Source: Periconia sp. R9002
Taxonomy: Eukaryota; Ascomycota; Dothideomycetes; Pleosporales; Periconiaceae
NCBI GenBank assembly: GCA_023627715.1
Contig: JAMAHW010000005.1
Span: forward strand, 620,001-684,000
Length of the DNA: 64,000 nt
Direction of reading: 5' to 3'
The translations under genes and the position numbers were made by a program. A model generated the notes under the pieces. That model did not search any database. It worked only from the letters and a program-made list of their open reading frames with translations, and was not told where the DNA came from. Below, one piece after another: positions 42,589 to 55,317 of this stretch; the first letter of the stretch is position 1, and each line of letters starts with the position of its first letter.

Positions 42589-44954
42589 TCAATCAATAGT
42601 GATGTGTTGGCGAGGAAGTTCCAAACCCTGGATTTCCCCGTGCATGACTCCGTACACAAACGCTTCTCCAATGAGTTGATAGTTCCCATTGGTTCGTTTT
42701 CGGAGCACTGTATATGGATACAAAGTCAGTTAAGCTCAGCCAGAATGTAGACAAAATGCAATACACGTAGAATGTACGTACCAAGCGGAACATCACTACT
42801 ATGTAATATCCAAACCTCGTCTCCAACACGCAGAGAGCGCGGACCTGTTCCTAGGTACCCTCCTCGGGTCTTGAACAGACGGCGGTTTTTCCCTCCGCTC
42901 TGGTCGAATTCGTGCTGGAGTTGAGCTAAGCCAATGGGTGAGTACGTTCCATTAAACATGTCTTCTACGACGGCCGATAATCGCCGCCTGTAAATATCAA
43001 TACTGTATGGAGAATCGGGACCTTCGAGTTCCAGTAATGTACGCCACTCGGGATAGATGGACTCTGAAAGCGGTGAGTGATGAGGTTGAAAAGCATCGGC
43101 GCTTGACCATGGCTGTAGACGATGTCGGATTTGTAAGTTCAGGATGTAATCAATGAATAGGGATCCTGTTTGATTCGGTGCTGGGTATATCTTATTGTAA
43201 ATGTCTGTAGTCAAAGTTCTCCATAGCACTTCGACACGCCCTGATGGATTGTTCTTTTTGTTTAGGTTCGGGTACGGTGGATTGAGGGAGAGGGCGAGTT
43301 GGACAATACTAGCCCAAGAGGCGCTTGGATCCGAGGATTCGTTCTGCATCACTGCCGCCTGCTCAATTACATCTAGTTGGTAGCCTTGCACTTCCAGCTC
43401 GCCATTTGCCATGCTGTAAACATTGGGCTTCCAGGCCATACTTCCCGAGGCATTCCAATAGGTTAGTCCGCGGTATCGAAGAGGATAAGGGTCAAGCTTG
43501 ACGCTGTAGTCTGGAACCCACGAGGGAAGGTTTGGAAGACTTGTTTTAGAAGGATCTTGGACATGACAAAGCAGCGTGAGATTCTGATACGATGACAAAA
43601 GCACGCGTGATGTCTCCGTGTATACCTCTTGAACGCTAAGATGGTAATTGGGTGTCAACGCAGTCGGATCGTCGCGGAACGGTGCCATGTTTCGGTCTGC
43701 CAGTCCTAGAAAAGCATATATTTTGTCGCGTGGATCGGTTGATTGAGAAAACCGAAGCGTTTCCAAAAGCTGACGTAGCGGAGGCTGTCGGTTCCTCTCA
43801 AAGGGAGAAATTTGAGATCTTCCCGCCAGTTTTAGGCGTGTAGAATCGAGATACAATGGTCCGACGCCAGCATGTAACTTTGATTGCAGAACACGCTTGT
43901 AGATTCCTGGATTCTGCCGAAGCGTCTTAATATGCCGTAGCTTCTCGGTGTCGAGATGGCGATACCATTTGGATATCCTGAGGAAGGATAATGTCCTAGA
44001 CAACTTGTCCCAAGGAAGTATTCTGTTGCCACATACAACAATGGCTTGTTTTGCAAGTGCAATTTCTTGAACGACCTGTTTGTATAAGCCTCGAATACCG
44101 GAACGATTGAAAGACTTACCCATGCACGCTTGAACCAGGGACGGTTGATCAATGCAATGAATCCAAGCCAGTTGTGATAAGATACATCAGGATGATTGTA
44201 TCCGACTGCTTGCGATGGATCATAGAACGAGGTGTATGGTACCATTGACCAAAACTGTTGGGGAAGAGCGAATATCTTGTCGATAGTGGTGAGAGCGTCC
44301 ATTGTATAGTCCTGGTGGAAGGCGAGACTTAGTATCATAGCATCACTTCGCTTGAGATCTTATTGCTCTAAACGTTTTTGGGGATGCGACGAGGATATGA
44401 CTTACATCTTCTTTTCCTAGCCATACAATGACACTTGATGCCCTCTCGAATATTTCTGCCATTTTCGCTACTTGTGTGTTCCGCTCTGAAAGATCTTCTT
44501 GATTCATGCATAATGAGTCGATCCAATAGTACGATGGAGAAGATTCTACAGATTGGGAGGGGAACACTCTTGGAAGCATGCGAAGAGCATCTTTCAAATT
44601 ATTAGTGACTTTGATGATTTTATCATCACAAATGATGGAGTGCCTCCGTTTTACTTTGGAGCTGGTAAGGTCGCTCGATGGGCCTCGAATGGTTGATGCT
44701 GGTTCTGTCGCATTGGCCGATTTCAACCGCAACGAGGGCTGACCCCACGTGTAACTGAGGGCCTGAAATGGCGGCGCATCGCGAAGCTCGAATGTGGTTA
44801 GTGAGCAGCAGATGACTCTCTTATCGGAGGACGGTTCAAGCTGCAGAAGTCGGATGCATGTGGGTGACGGCAAAGGAGCGTATTTGTAGTGGCCCAGGAG
44901 GAGCTGCAGGTTCGGCGTAACGGCTGCATGATTGAAAACAGACCGGAGCCGCAT
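42589..44954 (-). CDS. HET-domain (heterokaryon incompatibility) protein
   Basis: Exons 44954-44406, 44311-44120, 44075-42782 and 42707-42589 join in frame to 717 residues. The N-terminal HET domain shows PPFQALSYTWGQPS, then YYWIDSLCMNQEDLSERNTQ, MAEIFERASSVIVWLGKED and, across intron 2, NRPWFKRAWVVQEIALAKQA. The middle holds a common HET-family element (DPRDKIYAFLGLADRN, then LPSWVPDYS), and the last short exon the usual C-terminal strand pattern (NGNYQLIGEAFVYGVMHGE). HET proteins cause growth arrest or cell death on encountering non-self partners. No NACHT, WD40 or ankyrin part is attached. The last exon (39 codons including stop) is easily missed: without it the frame runs on into intron sequence. 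Intact, no frameshift. Confidence 0.9.
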
Positions 44955-45710
44955 CAGTACGAGAGCGCCACTCCTATGGTCGGAGTAGGAAGATCATTTT
45001 CTCGGTTGTGGTTGATGTTACACAGGTGGGAGGAGTGCAGTGATGGATGCTCTAGACGGTGAGCTGTGGGGCTGACCACTCCCGCGATTGATCCTGCAAC
45101 ATCAAGAGAGATCGACATGGTTTCCTCTGCTGAGCATGTTCCACTACTACACGTTAAGAGCATTACTACTTCGTAATTCTATTTCGTGATTTCGGATGCC
45201 GTCTATGAATCATGGGGTTACTATCAAGGAGGACTTTCACTACTGCAAGGGGGATGGATTTAGGGAAGAGTCGGCTCCAGTGCTTGGCTCGGGTAGATAT
45301 GCGAAAGCGTGCTAACTCAACATTTGTTGAATGGCTCAGAGTAACTTTTGCATGATGTTGACATCACTTATCATGAGAAATTCAGCCAATTGAGAATTTG
45401 GGGACCGTTCTTCAAGCCAGGCCAAGTGTATGTGCTGTGTTCGGTGGAGGTTTATACGCGTGTTATACGCTTTATTGGGCATTAGCTCGGCGGGACATGG
45501 CCCGGATGATAGCATGTTTTCACGCGTCAAACGATGACTAAGATTTGAACCATGGGGTCAAACTCTAGACTGCGAACCATATACCTTTCACAATGCGCCA
45601 GGGCTGCCTCGATCACGGGCGCTGGGCTTATGTCGTAATGTGCGCCTCTCATGTATACATATGAGCCACGACCCCTCGAATAAAATGCTTTTGACCATGT
45701 GCCACTGACT
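44955..45710. promoter_or_regulatory. divergent upstream region of the HET gene and the 249-aa gene
   Basis: 756 bp between two divergent starts. A tRNA-like pair of strings on the minus strand near 45540-45600 (TGGCGCATTGTG and GGTTCAAATC) was examined, but the stems do not pair. No gene seen. Confidence 0.5.
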
Positions 45711-46460
45711 ATGGACTTTTCACAGCGATGCGACGATCTGCTCGACATGGCCGCCATCCACGACGATGAGCTTCCTGACTATGAGCCCGCAACGGCTCCC
45801 CAATACAGCATCGATGATGCTGCCATTCCGCTGCATACGTACCATCTGCGGCAGATGGACCGAAAGCACCAACTCTTCGTGCCGTACGGGCCATCCACGT
45901 CGTCGTCATACCGAGTTTCAGCTCGCAGCGCGCGCCTCTTCTCGAAGAAGGCAGACACCGATGTCTGGCGGATAGCCCCCGGAAGTGTGCAGGAGGAGCA
46001 CATGGCTGGGATATGGTTCGATAACAATGGTCCGTTACCATGGTGTCCGCGCGCCCACTTCAGCTACCAAGGCGACCAGGGACTCAGCACACATGGCATG
46101 GAGTCTCGCAACTTCTCCGACTGGAGCATAGTGCTGGGTGGCTCCAAGTGCCTGTGGATACTGGAAGGGCATGGCGAGTACAAAATGGCTATGAAGGAGC
46201 AGTCCTCGGGCCAAGTGATGGCATGCTTCCACTTCTCGGTCGAGGGGACTGCTGCAACCGGTGGGGCTGAAGCGGGATGCTTGACCATCTATGGAAATGC
46301 TTTGTCCTTGGAGAACGCGGGTAGTGTTGCAGAGAAGATTTTGTGTGGACTTGTCGTGGCTTTGGCGAACTTTAGGAAGATGGGCAAGTACCACAAGAGT
46401 TTCGAAGGGTGTGAGTGGTCGCAGGCGAGGACGGTGTCAGTGGTTGATGTTGGCATCTAA
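45711..46460 (+). CDS. conserved-looking fungal protein of unknown function, 249 aa
   Basis: Single-exon frame beginning MDFSQRCDDLLDMAAIHDDE, then LPDYEPATAPQYSIDD (Pro/Tyr-rich, arrestin-adaptor-like acidic head), a distinctive TYHLRQMDRKHQLFVPYGPS and ARLFSKKADTDVWRIAP. A beta-rich C-terminal half follows (FSDWSIVLGGSKCLWILEGH, MACFHFSVEGTA, AEKILCGLVVALANFRKMGK). No signal peptide or membrane segment. It has the look of a genuine conserved protein of filamentous ascomycetes, but I cannot name a domain. Neighbour of a HET gene, divergently placed. The GTG 12 bp upstream is in frame but ATG 45711 is the natural start. Confidence 0.65.
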   Translation: MDFSQRCDDLLDMAAIHDDELPDYEPATAPQYSIDDAAIPLHTYHLRQMDRKHQLFVPYGPSTSSSYRVSARSARLFSKKADTDVWRIAPGSVQEEHMAGIWFDNNGPLPWCPRAHFSYQGDQGLSTHGMESRNFSDWSIVLGGSKCLWILEGHGEYKMAMKEQSSGQVMACFHFSVEGTAATGGAEAGCLTIYGNALSLENAGSVAEKILCGLVVALANFRKMGKYHKSFEGCEWSQARTVSVVDVGI

Positions 46461-48037
46461 TCAGTCAGACATGGCGCGGATGGTTGCGGTTATGTTTGTG
46501 TCTCGGCGAGCCTTGGTTGCGAGAGGTAACTAGTCGCGTCTAGCAGATGATAACTAGTCTCAGCCATGGTAGGGCATGTGGGTACCTGATATGCCAAACA
46601 CCAACGGTCGGCTAGCGGCACGTGACAAGGCGACGGTTTTCCGGGCCGCTGTTTAGCTGCAACGGGCTTGGGTTTAAGATAGGGGATGGATGGATCAAAG
46701 GACGGATGATGGGTCGTTTCTGGCAAATGTTCACATGTATGCAGATGTCTGTACACATTCAATGCGTATGTCTCTTTCATTGAATTTGTTTCTCGATGCG
46801 ATGGGCGTGAGGATCGATCGTGGGGTCTTTTTTTCTCGCTTCCAATATTGATTTCTTGGCCCAGAAAGCGGGTACTACTACTAGTAGCTTACTATGCTTG
46901 AGAAAATTTAGGGTCAGAGATGGGATCATCGTCTGTCCCTGTACGTTTGTCTATCTATGTAGTTACGAATGAATGCAAGCTGCCCATGTGTGAAATGGGA
47001 ATGAATGAATGGACTCGTATTGGGTTACAGGGGTTAGCAGGCCACGGCGAGTGTAAGATGAGGGATGGGTATGCGAATTTGCAGAATGGCATGGTGTAGT
47101 GCGATTGCATTATTAGTCAGAGGGTCTAGTGGAGATTGCTGCTGGGTTTGGAGATAACATGGAGCGAGAAGGAAAAGGATGGAAGATGGGATGGATGAAT
47201 GAACGCGGTCGATGCCATCAGCCCTGGTGGCCATGGCGTGGGGACTAGTCGCTAGCGGGTTAGCAGCAGCCGCACAGGTCTTGCCATAAGCCGCCTAGCG
47301 TGGGTCTGGTGTGCAGTCTAGAGCTGATGGGTGGCAGGGGGGAGAGGCGGAAGAGTCGGTTTTTGTTTCTCGAGGACGGTTGAAGACATGCATGTGTTGA
47401 TTTGATTGTTGCATGGCATCCATCCATGGCATCCATAGGCATGCCTCCCTCTCCGCTTTCGTGCCTGCCCAGCTGTGCCTCCGCCTCCGCCCTAGTCCGT
47501 CCTTCTCCACCATCGCCTGCATTCTCCATTCTCCACCACCTCCACCACCGCTACTGTACCATCACCCATCCTTCCCTCCCTCTTCTTCTTCTCACCCGTC
47601 TCATGGCCCAAATATTCTAATTAATACCGACCCCAACCCGCCCTGCCGGTACTTACACCCCCCCTTCCACGCGACGTCGCCTCGAGCCCAGTCACGCTCG
47701 TCCTCTCTTTCCATCAGCTGCTGAGCTACATATCGCGACTCCCCTCGTACGACCGCGGAACATCTCGGGAGCCCCATCCCCCAGCCCTCAAATTTCGCCC
47801 ATTCACTGCATCCACCGGAAAACACTTCCACCGCACCTTTGCTACATTCACCAATCCCTTATCCGCCACTGGGTCGCATGCGTGGTCAGCATCGTTAAGC
47901 ATCGTAGAGGAATGGGAGGTACATCACGCCGAGGCTCCATTACGACCCCCACCGTACCACCTGGGCCGCTCCGTTCAAACACTCCCAACTTGTCGCATCC
48001 ACGGTGAACCATCAACACATGCTTCTGGGTATCAGGC
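46461..48037. promoter_or_regulatory. long upstream region of the SLN1-type kinase gene
   Basis: About 1.6 kb. The last 600 bp are pyrimidine-rich (CT tracts at 47450-47600), as in long fungal promoters and leaders. No gene recognised. Confidence 0.5.
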
Positions 48038-51000
48038 ATGGTCAAAATGCGGGTTCCTATCCGTGAGCAGTTGGGCTGTTTGGTCTTGCTCGCGTCGCTC
48101 ATTGGCCTGGCCGTCATCGCAATTGCAACATGGGTACTTGCTCCATTTCTCTTGCCTAGTCTTCCGGATCGTACGCACAAGAATGCTTACATGGTGTAGA
48201 TAACAAACCACAATTTCGTTCTCGACATTAGATCTTCCCGTCTGTCTCTGACAGCTTCGCTCAAGTCGGCACAGTTGGCCTCGAATCTGCTTGTAATGCA
48301 AACCACCGTTCGCCAAACAGCTTCCCGTCTGGTTATCCAATCCGCCTTGCAACGCTACGCCGATCGCAATTCTTCATACGATCCCACGACCAACTTCCTT
48401 CGCGCCAAGGACGACTTTGACGCCGTCTTCACCGGCGATGGAGATGCCCGTTTGGCATTGCAGACAAGGCTATACCCTAAAAACACGTCCGATGTTATCC
48501 TCGTCAATGCCTCCTCCCAGAGCATGCAAGGCGTGCGTATGCCGGAAAACGATCCCTCGGGAAACCCTGTCTTCTTTGGCGACGTTCCATATGGTTACCC
48601 CGCGGTCTTGTATCCCAACTTTACTACCTTTGAGCGATCCGTCACTGCCAACGGCCAGACCCGCAATCAACGATTTGCGACATATAATGGGAAAGAAATC
48701 AATAGCGCCAGCCTCCTTCTAAACGGTCCTTATCAGGTGAATAGTTCGCTCAGCCTCATCTCGATTACCATGCCAATCATCAACAACACATCCAGTATAG
48801 ACACTATGGGATGGCTAACAGTGGTGTTGGACGCAGGCCTGATCACAAGAGTAGTAAATGCTCTGGAGGGATTGGATGATTCTGGCCTGACTATGGTGTT
48901 TGCACCGGATAATTCAACTAATAAATTTGCCAGCAGCGTGTTGAACCCTGATACTACCGCAGATCAGAAGGTTCATTTTATCGTGCCTCCTACAAACAGG
49001 TCCACGGGCGACCGGCACAAGCAGTTCGGCACGATTTCAAAACTGACCCCTTTCTCTTGGAGCTTGTTTCCCGCTGTCAAGCGCGGTTTCACCGAAAAAA
49101 GCAATCAAAACAACAACGCCGGCAGCATCGTTTCAACTACGAATGAAGAAGGTGCTCATGTTGCTGTAGGATACGCAACAGTGAATAATCCAATGGTAGA
49201 CTGGTTAGTTGTAATTGAGCAAACACATGCCGAAGTCTGGGCTCCTATCAACCGCCTGCGCAACGTCATTCTAGCTTGCGTTTTTGGCACTATGGGAGCT
49301 ATGCTGGTTCTTACATTCCCCGTGGCACACTACTCGAGCCGCCCGATCCGTCGTTTGCGAGATGCTACAAAGAAATCAGTATCCCCTCACTTGTTTGAAG
49401 ACGATGGTTTGAGCTCGCATCCCGATGACGGTCACGATGATTCGGATGTTGCGCTCGCAAGGAAGGAAGGCTTTTTGGGATCCATCGTACACTACAGGCG
49501 GAATCAGAAGGCCAGCAAAGCAGAAAAACGAGAAGCCGAAAGACGCCGCCAGTTCCGCATCCCCTCCAAAGTCAAAGACCGTAAACACTTCATTCATGAC
49601 GAACTCACCGATCTTACCAAAACATTCAACGAAATGACAGATGAGCTCATGATGCAATACGAAAAATTAGAGGAACGTGTGCAGCAGAGGACCGCCGAAC
49701 TCGAGCAGAGTAAAAAAGCCGCCGAAGCTGCCAACGAGAGCAAGACACTCTTCATTGCTAACATCTCGCACGAACTGAAAACACCACTTAATGGAATCCT
49801 GGGCATGTGCGCAGTTTGTATGTCTGAGGATGATCCGATCAAATTGAGAAGAAGTTTGGGCATCATTTACAAGAGTGGGGATTTGCTTCTCAATCTCCTT
49901 ACCGACCTTTTGACCTTTAGCAAAAACCAAGTGGGGCAACATTTGAGTCTGGACGAGAAAGAATTCAGATTACGGGACATCAGCTCTCAAGTCCTGGCCA
50001 TTTTCGAGAAGCAAGCCAAAGAAGGCGGCATCAACCTCAATGTCAAATTCGAGGGCCCTTATGATGCCAATCTCGATGCGAATGGAAGGCCAAATGAGCG
50101 TGGCGACCTGGGTCCATTCGGCCTAGGCCGGCTCAAGGACATGGTGCTATACGGCGATCAGCATAGGATACTCCAAGTCGTGATTAATCTCGTCTCAAAC
50201 AGTCTCAAGTTTACCCCTAAAGGCGGCTACGTCACCATCTCAATCAGGTGCCTAGGATCATCACAGATGACAGACACGAGGAAAAATTCCCTACAGTCTA
50301 GGAATAGCTCGTTGCGGGGTTCAAGAACTCGCACTCGTGCGTCCGCATCGGAAATAGGCTCAATATCTGTCGCTACACAAGACCGGTTCGATACCGCTAA
50401 CGTGATAAATCCACTCGAAAAAGGATCCTTGGCGCACATGACAACTCAAGAACGACCTGTGACCCCTCCTGCGGGACGCTGGTTGGCGTTTGAGTTCGAA
50501 GTGGAGGATACCGGGCCTGGGATTCCGGCATCGCTTCATGACAAGATCTTCGAGCCCTTTGTACAAGGCGATCTTGGCCTTAGCAAGAAATATGGAGGTA
50601 CCGGTCTCGGGCTCAGTATCTGCTCCCAACTGGCTGGACTGATGAAAGGTACAATCTCACTCAAGAGCGAGATGGGTCAAGGGAGCGTTTTCACCATGGC
50701 GATCCCGCTAAAACACCTCACAAGCCGCGCGGACAGTACGGCGAGCTCAAGCAATGTCAACTTGGGCAATAATAGCGCGAGAGCAAGTTTACAACTAGAC
50801 GATACATCTGCGATTCCTAGAACCGACGATGCGTTAGCGAGCCCATCCGCTGCCAGTGACCAGGCAGCTGCTCAATCTGCGCCTCCAACCGCTGCAGGGC
50901 CAGTGGCTTTCGAGTCAGACTCTCAACCGCGTCTGGTGGGTCTCAGCCAACCGTTCTTTGCATCCAACCCACCTTTGGAATCACCAAACTCGCAGTCAGC

Positions 51001-51658
51001 CGCAATGAAACGAGTGGAAGCCGAAGCAGCCCAACGAGGCATCAAAGTGCGTGTACTGGTTGCGGAAGACAACAAGACAAACCAGGAAGTGGTATTACGA
51101 ATGTTGAAACTCGAAGATATATACGATGTAACTGTGGCCAAAGATGGACAGGAAGCGTTGGACAAAGTCAAGGAAAGCATGGAAAACCAGACACCCTACA
51201 ACCTCATCTTTATGGATGTCCAGATGCCTAATCTTGATGGGCTGCAATCGACAAGGCTAATACGAGAGTCCGGATTTTCGGCGCCTATCGTAGCCTTGAC
51301 AGCGGTAAGTCTTTGCAGAGTCGAAGTAATAGTACACCCACTAATCATTCCTCAGTATGCGGAAGAGTCGAACATTAAGGAGTGTTACAACTCCGGCATG
51401 GACTTTTTCCTTTCCAAGCCTATCCGCAGACCTGCCCTCAAGCATGTCCTGAAAACATACTGCGCACCGATCCCCGAGGAAGACGGCGAAGTCACCCCAC
51501 CACCTGTCGCCGGCGCATCAGCACCTCCATTCTCGACGAATGGCGCCTCGGCTCCCTCTGCAGCGCAATCCAACGCAAATGTACCTGCTTCTTCTGAGTC
51601 ACAGTCAAATGACGATGCTGTGAGTCCCTTCTCACAATCAGTACAACCTTCGACCTAG
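48038..51658 (+). CDS. SLN1: SLN1-type hybrid histidine kinase (group VI osmosensor)
   Basis: Plasma-membrane sensor that feeds a phosphorelay to the HOG MAP-kinase pathway. Exons 48038-48133, 48200-51304 and 51356-51658 give 1167 residues. TM1 at about 12-32 (LVLLASLIGLAVIAIATW) is encoded by exon 1, followed by a large extracellular region to about 384 and TM2 at about 385-408 (VILACVFGTMGAMLVLTFPV). A HAMP-like linker and coiled coil precede the H box ANISHELKTPLNG with phospho-accepting His556. N, G1, F and G2 boxes follow (VINLVSNSLKFTPKGG, VEDTGPGIP, FEPF, GTGLGLSI), then a receiver with Asp1038 (FMDVQMPNLDG) and Lys1088 (LSKPI). The last intron splits the receiver after ALTA. All phosphotransfer residues are present. 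Extra Ser/Ala-rich sequence joins kinase and receiver and extends the C-terminus. Confidence 0.93.
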
Positions 51659-52671
51659 GCGGCGAAGGCATACTGGCATCTTGCCTTCCTACATCAACCA
51701 CCATTTGCTTCAATACGTTCGGCTTATCATATTAGCCGGATATCGTTATCTCGTAATCATCTTGTTAGCGTCTCGTATTCCCTCTTTTTTCATCTTTTCA
51801 GTCTATAATCTTGGCAAAGCATGGCGCTGGTAAGGAGTCCTCAACGAGATGTTGATGTTGCAAGGACTTTCTCTTCAATTATTTCTTTTGGGGCAAAAAG
51901 TCAATCAAGTTCGTCAGCATATTGGATCGAAAGGCGTTTTTTTGGTTTATTATTCTCTTTTCCCCTAACTTGGGTAATACTCATTTCCATTTTTTTCATT
52001 GGGACATTACTACATTTTTGGGTATCGGTATCTATGTAGTGTACACGTATTTTTTAGTTTATTTTGTTGGCTCATTGAGGGAGGTTGCGGAGGAGATTGA
52101 GAGAAGCAGAAGTCTTGTCTCCTTCAGTTTTTTAACCAGCAAGAAAAGCAAGAGAGGAGAGAGAAGAGACATATCTACACGAACATACACACGAGGTTCT
52201 CACCTCCTTCAGCGGAGAGTCAGAAGATTTGAGAAACATAAGGAAAGCAATTTCACCATTTATTCCATTGGGGCTTCAACATGAAACCCCCGTATATGTA
52301 TTTGTCTCTTGAGGGAACTGAAGTGACCTGGTGGGGTGATTGATATGAGTGAGTGAAAAGTGTACGATTGGAGGTGAAGACAGTCTCATATGCATATCCT
52401 TGAGATGATCATCTACTGTACTGTAATTCTGCTGCTATATGAACTCATGAGGTTTGGTTGAACATTGAATGGCTGCTTTAGCGTTGGCGTGCGGCTCAAA
52501 ATAGCGGGTCCCACAAGGCGACCGGTAGATCGGCGGGTTCTGCGTCATGGCCTAAACTATGTAAACACCGCGATCAACAACACCAAGATCGTCTTCACAC
52601 CCTATAGATAGTTTTTATGTCCTTGGTTACTATAATAGCGCAATAACCATTGGCGCTTTTCTTCAGACACG
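51659..52671. other. intergenic, about 1.0 kb
   Basis: 3' region of the SLN1-type gene (T-rich, 51780-52080) and upstream region of the TM9 gene. No gene recognised. Confidence 0.55.
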
Positions 52672-55317
52672 ATGCGTGTCGATGCGCGTTATGGTGCATT
52701 GCTGTGCGCAACAATTGGAGGCGTGCATGTAGCTGTTGAGGCAGCTTGGGTACCTGGTACATCCTATCCCATTCTCCTTCCCCCCAATTCACGAGGAAAG
52801 CACAACAGATTGGAAGGTACAGTAAACCTTAAGTACAAATTCAACTAATGCACGGGTCGGTATCGATTGTTAGGTTTCACGCCTCAAATCTATCGCGACG
52901 GCGACATTATCCCGCTCCTTCAATCCCGCGTCTTTCCTCCACACCGCGCCTCCTCCAACGAAGCTCGATCCCTTACAGCCAAACAAAAAACATACGTCTA
53001 CGCATACGATGACCTTCCGGTAGCATGCCCTCCTTCTCCACGTTATACCGGATCCTCCTCGCGCATCCCCATGTCCCTCTCACACATCGCTCGCGGCGAT
53101 CGTATCAGCGTCTCTCGTCACGAACTGGTGTTTGGTATTGATGAGGTAGATAAGGTCCTCTGTACCCTCGAGCTAGACACAAACGCATTGCGGCGTACCA
53201 AGGAGTTGATCTCACAAGGATACCGGGAAGAATGGATCCTAGATGGGCTGCCTGGCGTGCGAGCGTGGCTGAACACAACAGGCACAGGACGCTACTACGA
53301 TCAGGGCGTAGAAATTGGCGCGAGAGTGAACGAGGAACACAATGGAGGTCTCGTGAGGAAGGTGGAGCCGCCAAAATATGAGATATATAATCATATCTCG
53401 CTGCTTGTCCGGTACCGCACGCTGGGACGCAAACACGAACGAGATGTCCTGTTTACGCTGCCGGAGACACATTGGGCAGACGAGGTGAGGAAGGCACAAG
53501 AGATGAATTGGGAGCGAGTGATTGTAGGATTTGAGTTGTTTCCCAAGAGTCGCAAAGTATCCAAAACGATGACAAAAGGAGCAAATGTGGAGAAACACGT
53601 GCAGATTTGGCCTGTACCTACCGCTACTACGGGTAGAACAATACGCAAAGGGAAGAAGAAACAGGACGTAGAGGAAGAGAAGCTAAAGATCCCGTTTACA
53701 TATTCTGTGTATTGGAGAGAAGAAAAAGAGGAGGATGAAGGCGGGCTTGAGTGGGGAGATCGTTGGAAACCGTTTTCTGCAGCGGGGGAAGGGCCTGAGA
53801 GGACTGTTCAATATAAGTTCAGCGTCTGGCTGTGGGCGCTCTGGGGCTTGTTAGGATACTGGTGGGGAACTGGACAAAAAAATGATGCAAAAGAAGAAGA
53901 AAAGAAGGACGGAATCAAGCTCTCAACCGATTCACCTCGGACGACAAGAACTCCTCAACGGCAGCCATCCAAAAAGACAGGCAAACCCAAGAAGACTTAC
54001 GGCCTCTTATCCCAACAGCACAAAGACGTAACCTCACCATCGTCATTATCTGACGACGAAGACGACAAACATCTTACAAATTCCCCTCTATCCCAACAGC
54101 GTCCTCACGCTCCAACCTACAAAAGTATCCTCCTCCCTCCCTTCCTCGGTGCCGGAATCCAACTTCTCGCCCATCTCATAACTATCTACCCTCTCTACAC
54201 CCTCAAATATCTCCACGCGCCCTACTTCAGCCACTTTCTCACCCTCGCCATCCTCATCCATCTCTTCCTCATCCCCCTTTCTGGCTACATCTCTTTCCAC
54301 GCGCACACAGTGTCGTCCTCCTTACCTGGCCAACAATACTCCTCATCATCATTCCGCCACCACCTCCCTCAACAAAACACCCTCCTCACAATCTGCGCAC
54401 TCCCTGCGCTTGTCTTCACAGCCACATTCCTCGTAAATCTGAGCGTGTGGTGGCAGGCCGGCGGGACAGCGCTGCCGTTTACTACACTTAGCCTAACATG
54501 CGCCACATGGATACTTATCCAAAGTGTGCTGGTTTACGCAGGGTCGTGGTATGCCGCTATCGAACTGACCGAAAACAACATCAACAGCAGCAACACCACC
54601 ATCCAAAAAACCTTCACCCTCGCCTCAGCAGCTCGAGCCGTCTCCATGGGCCTCCCCATCTCCAACATCGTGTCCCCGCATGGAAGCAGCGTCATCACCT
54701 CCTCATCCACACCCCGTCGTCCCAAACCCAACAAACCCTCCTCCCTCGCCCTCGCCCTCGCAAAACCCACACTCACCCTCCTCCTCGCCGCAACACTCCC
54801 CTTCGTCCTGGCCTTGCTCGCCGCAAAAATAACACTCCTCGCTTCCTCGTGCACCATCACCCAACTCCACACCCACGGCTCTTTCCTCCATTTCACCCTC
54901 GACACCGAATCATCGTGCTCGGGCGGCTACGGCACCATCAATCCATCAACACCCGCCGGCCTCCTCTCCCTCGGCACCGCATCTCTAACTTTCACGTGCA
55001 CCATCGTACTCACCTCTTTCTTGTACACATCCAAATCCGCACCCACCACAACAACTTCCACCCATCCATTCATCCTCTCCACATCCCCTACAATCCCCCT
55101 CTTCCTCGCTACTTTATACGCGTACGCTACGAACCCCCTCCGACCGTCTGGCGTCGTGGCTGCGGGGTTGTATGTCGGGTTGGTGGTGGTGGTCGGGTTG
55201 GGGTTCGCGATGGGGTGTGCGGCGTTGGGTGTTGTGTGGGTGGGGTTGAGAGGGTGGTGGGAGGGAGAAGGGATGGTGGTGAGGGGGAGGGAGGGGGAGG
55301 GGGGGAAGGAGAAGTGA
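52672..55317 (+). CDS. EMP70/TM9 superfamily (nonaspanin) membrane protein, divergent
   Basis: Endosome/Golgi multispanning protein family linked to sorting of membrane proteins and metal homeostasis. Exons 52672-52756 and 52874-55317 give 842 residues. Exon 1 supplies a short signal sequence ending AAWVP; the phase-1 join creates VPGFTPQIYRDGDIIPLLQS, the family's N-terminal signature. The luminal domain continues with YAYDDLPVACPPS, RGDRISVSRHELVFG, EEWILDGLPGVRAW and IYNHISLLVRYR, then FTYSVYWREE before the first hydrophobic helix. About eight to nine membrane spans follow (for example ILLPPFLGAGIQLLAHLITI, FLTLAILIHLFLIPLSGYIS). It is more divergent and longer than typical TM9SF proteins (about 600-700 aa), with a charged insert at about 370-440, and it lacks an obvious KxD/KxE-type tail motif. 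Probably the fungal Tmn3-like branch. Confidence 0.82.

Noticed and set aside
45530..45610. Possible tRNA on the minus strand (A-box-like TGGCGCATTGTG, B-box-like GGTTCAAATC)
   Set aside because: The T stem and acceptor stem do not pair, and no anticodon arm could be drawn.
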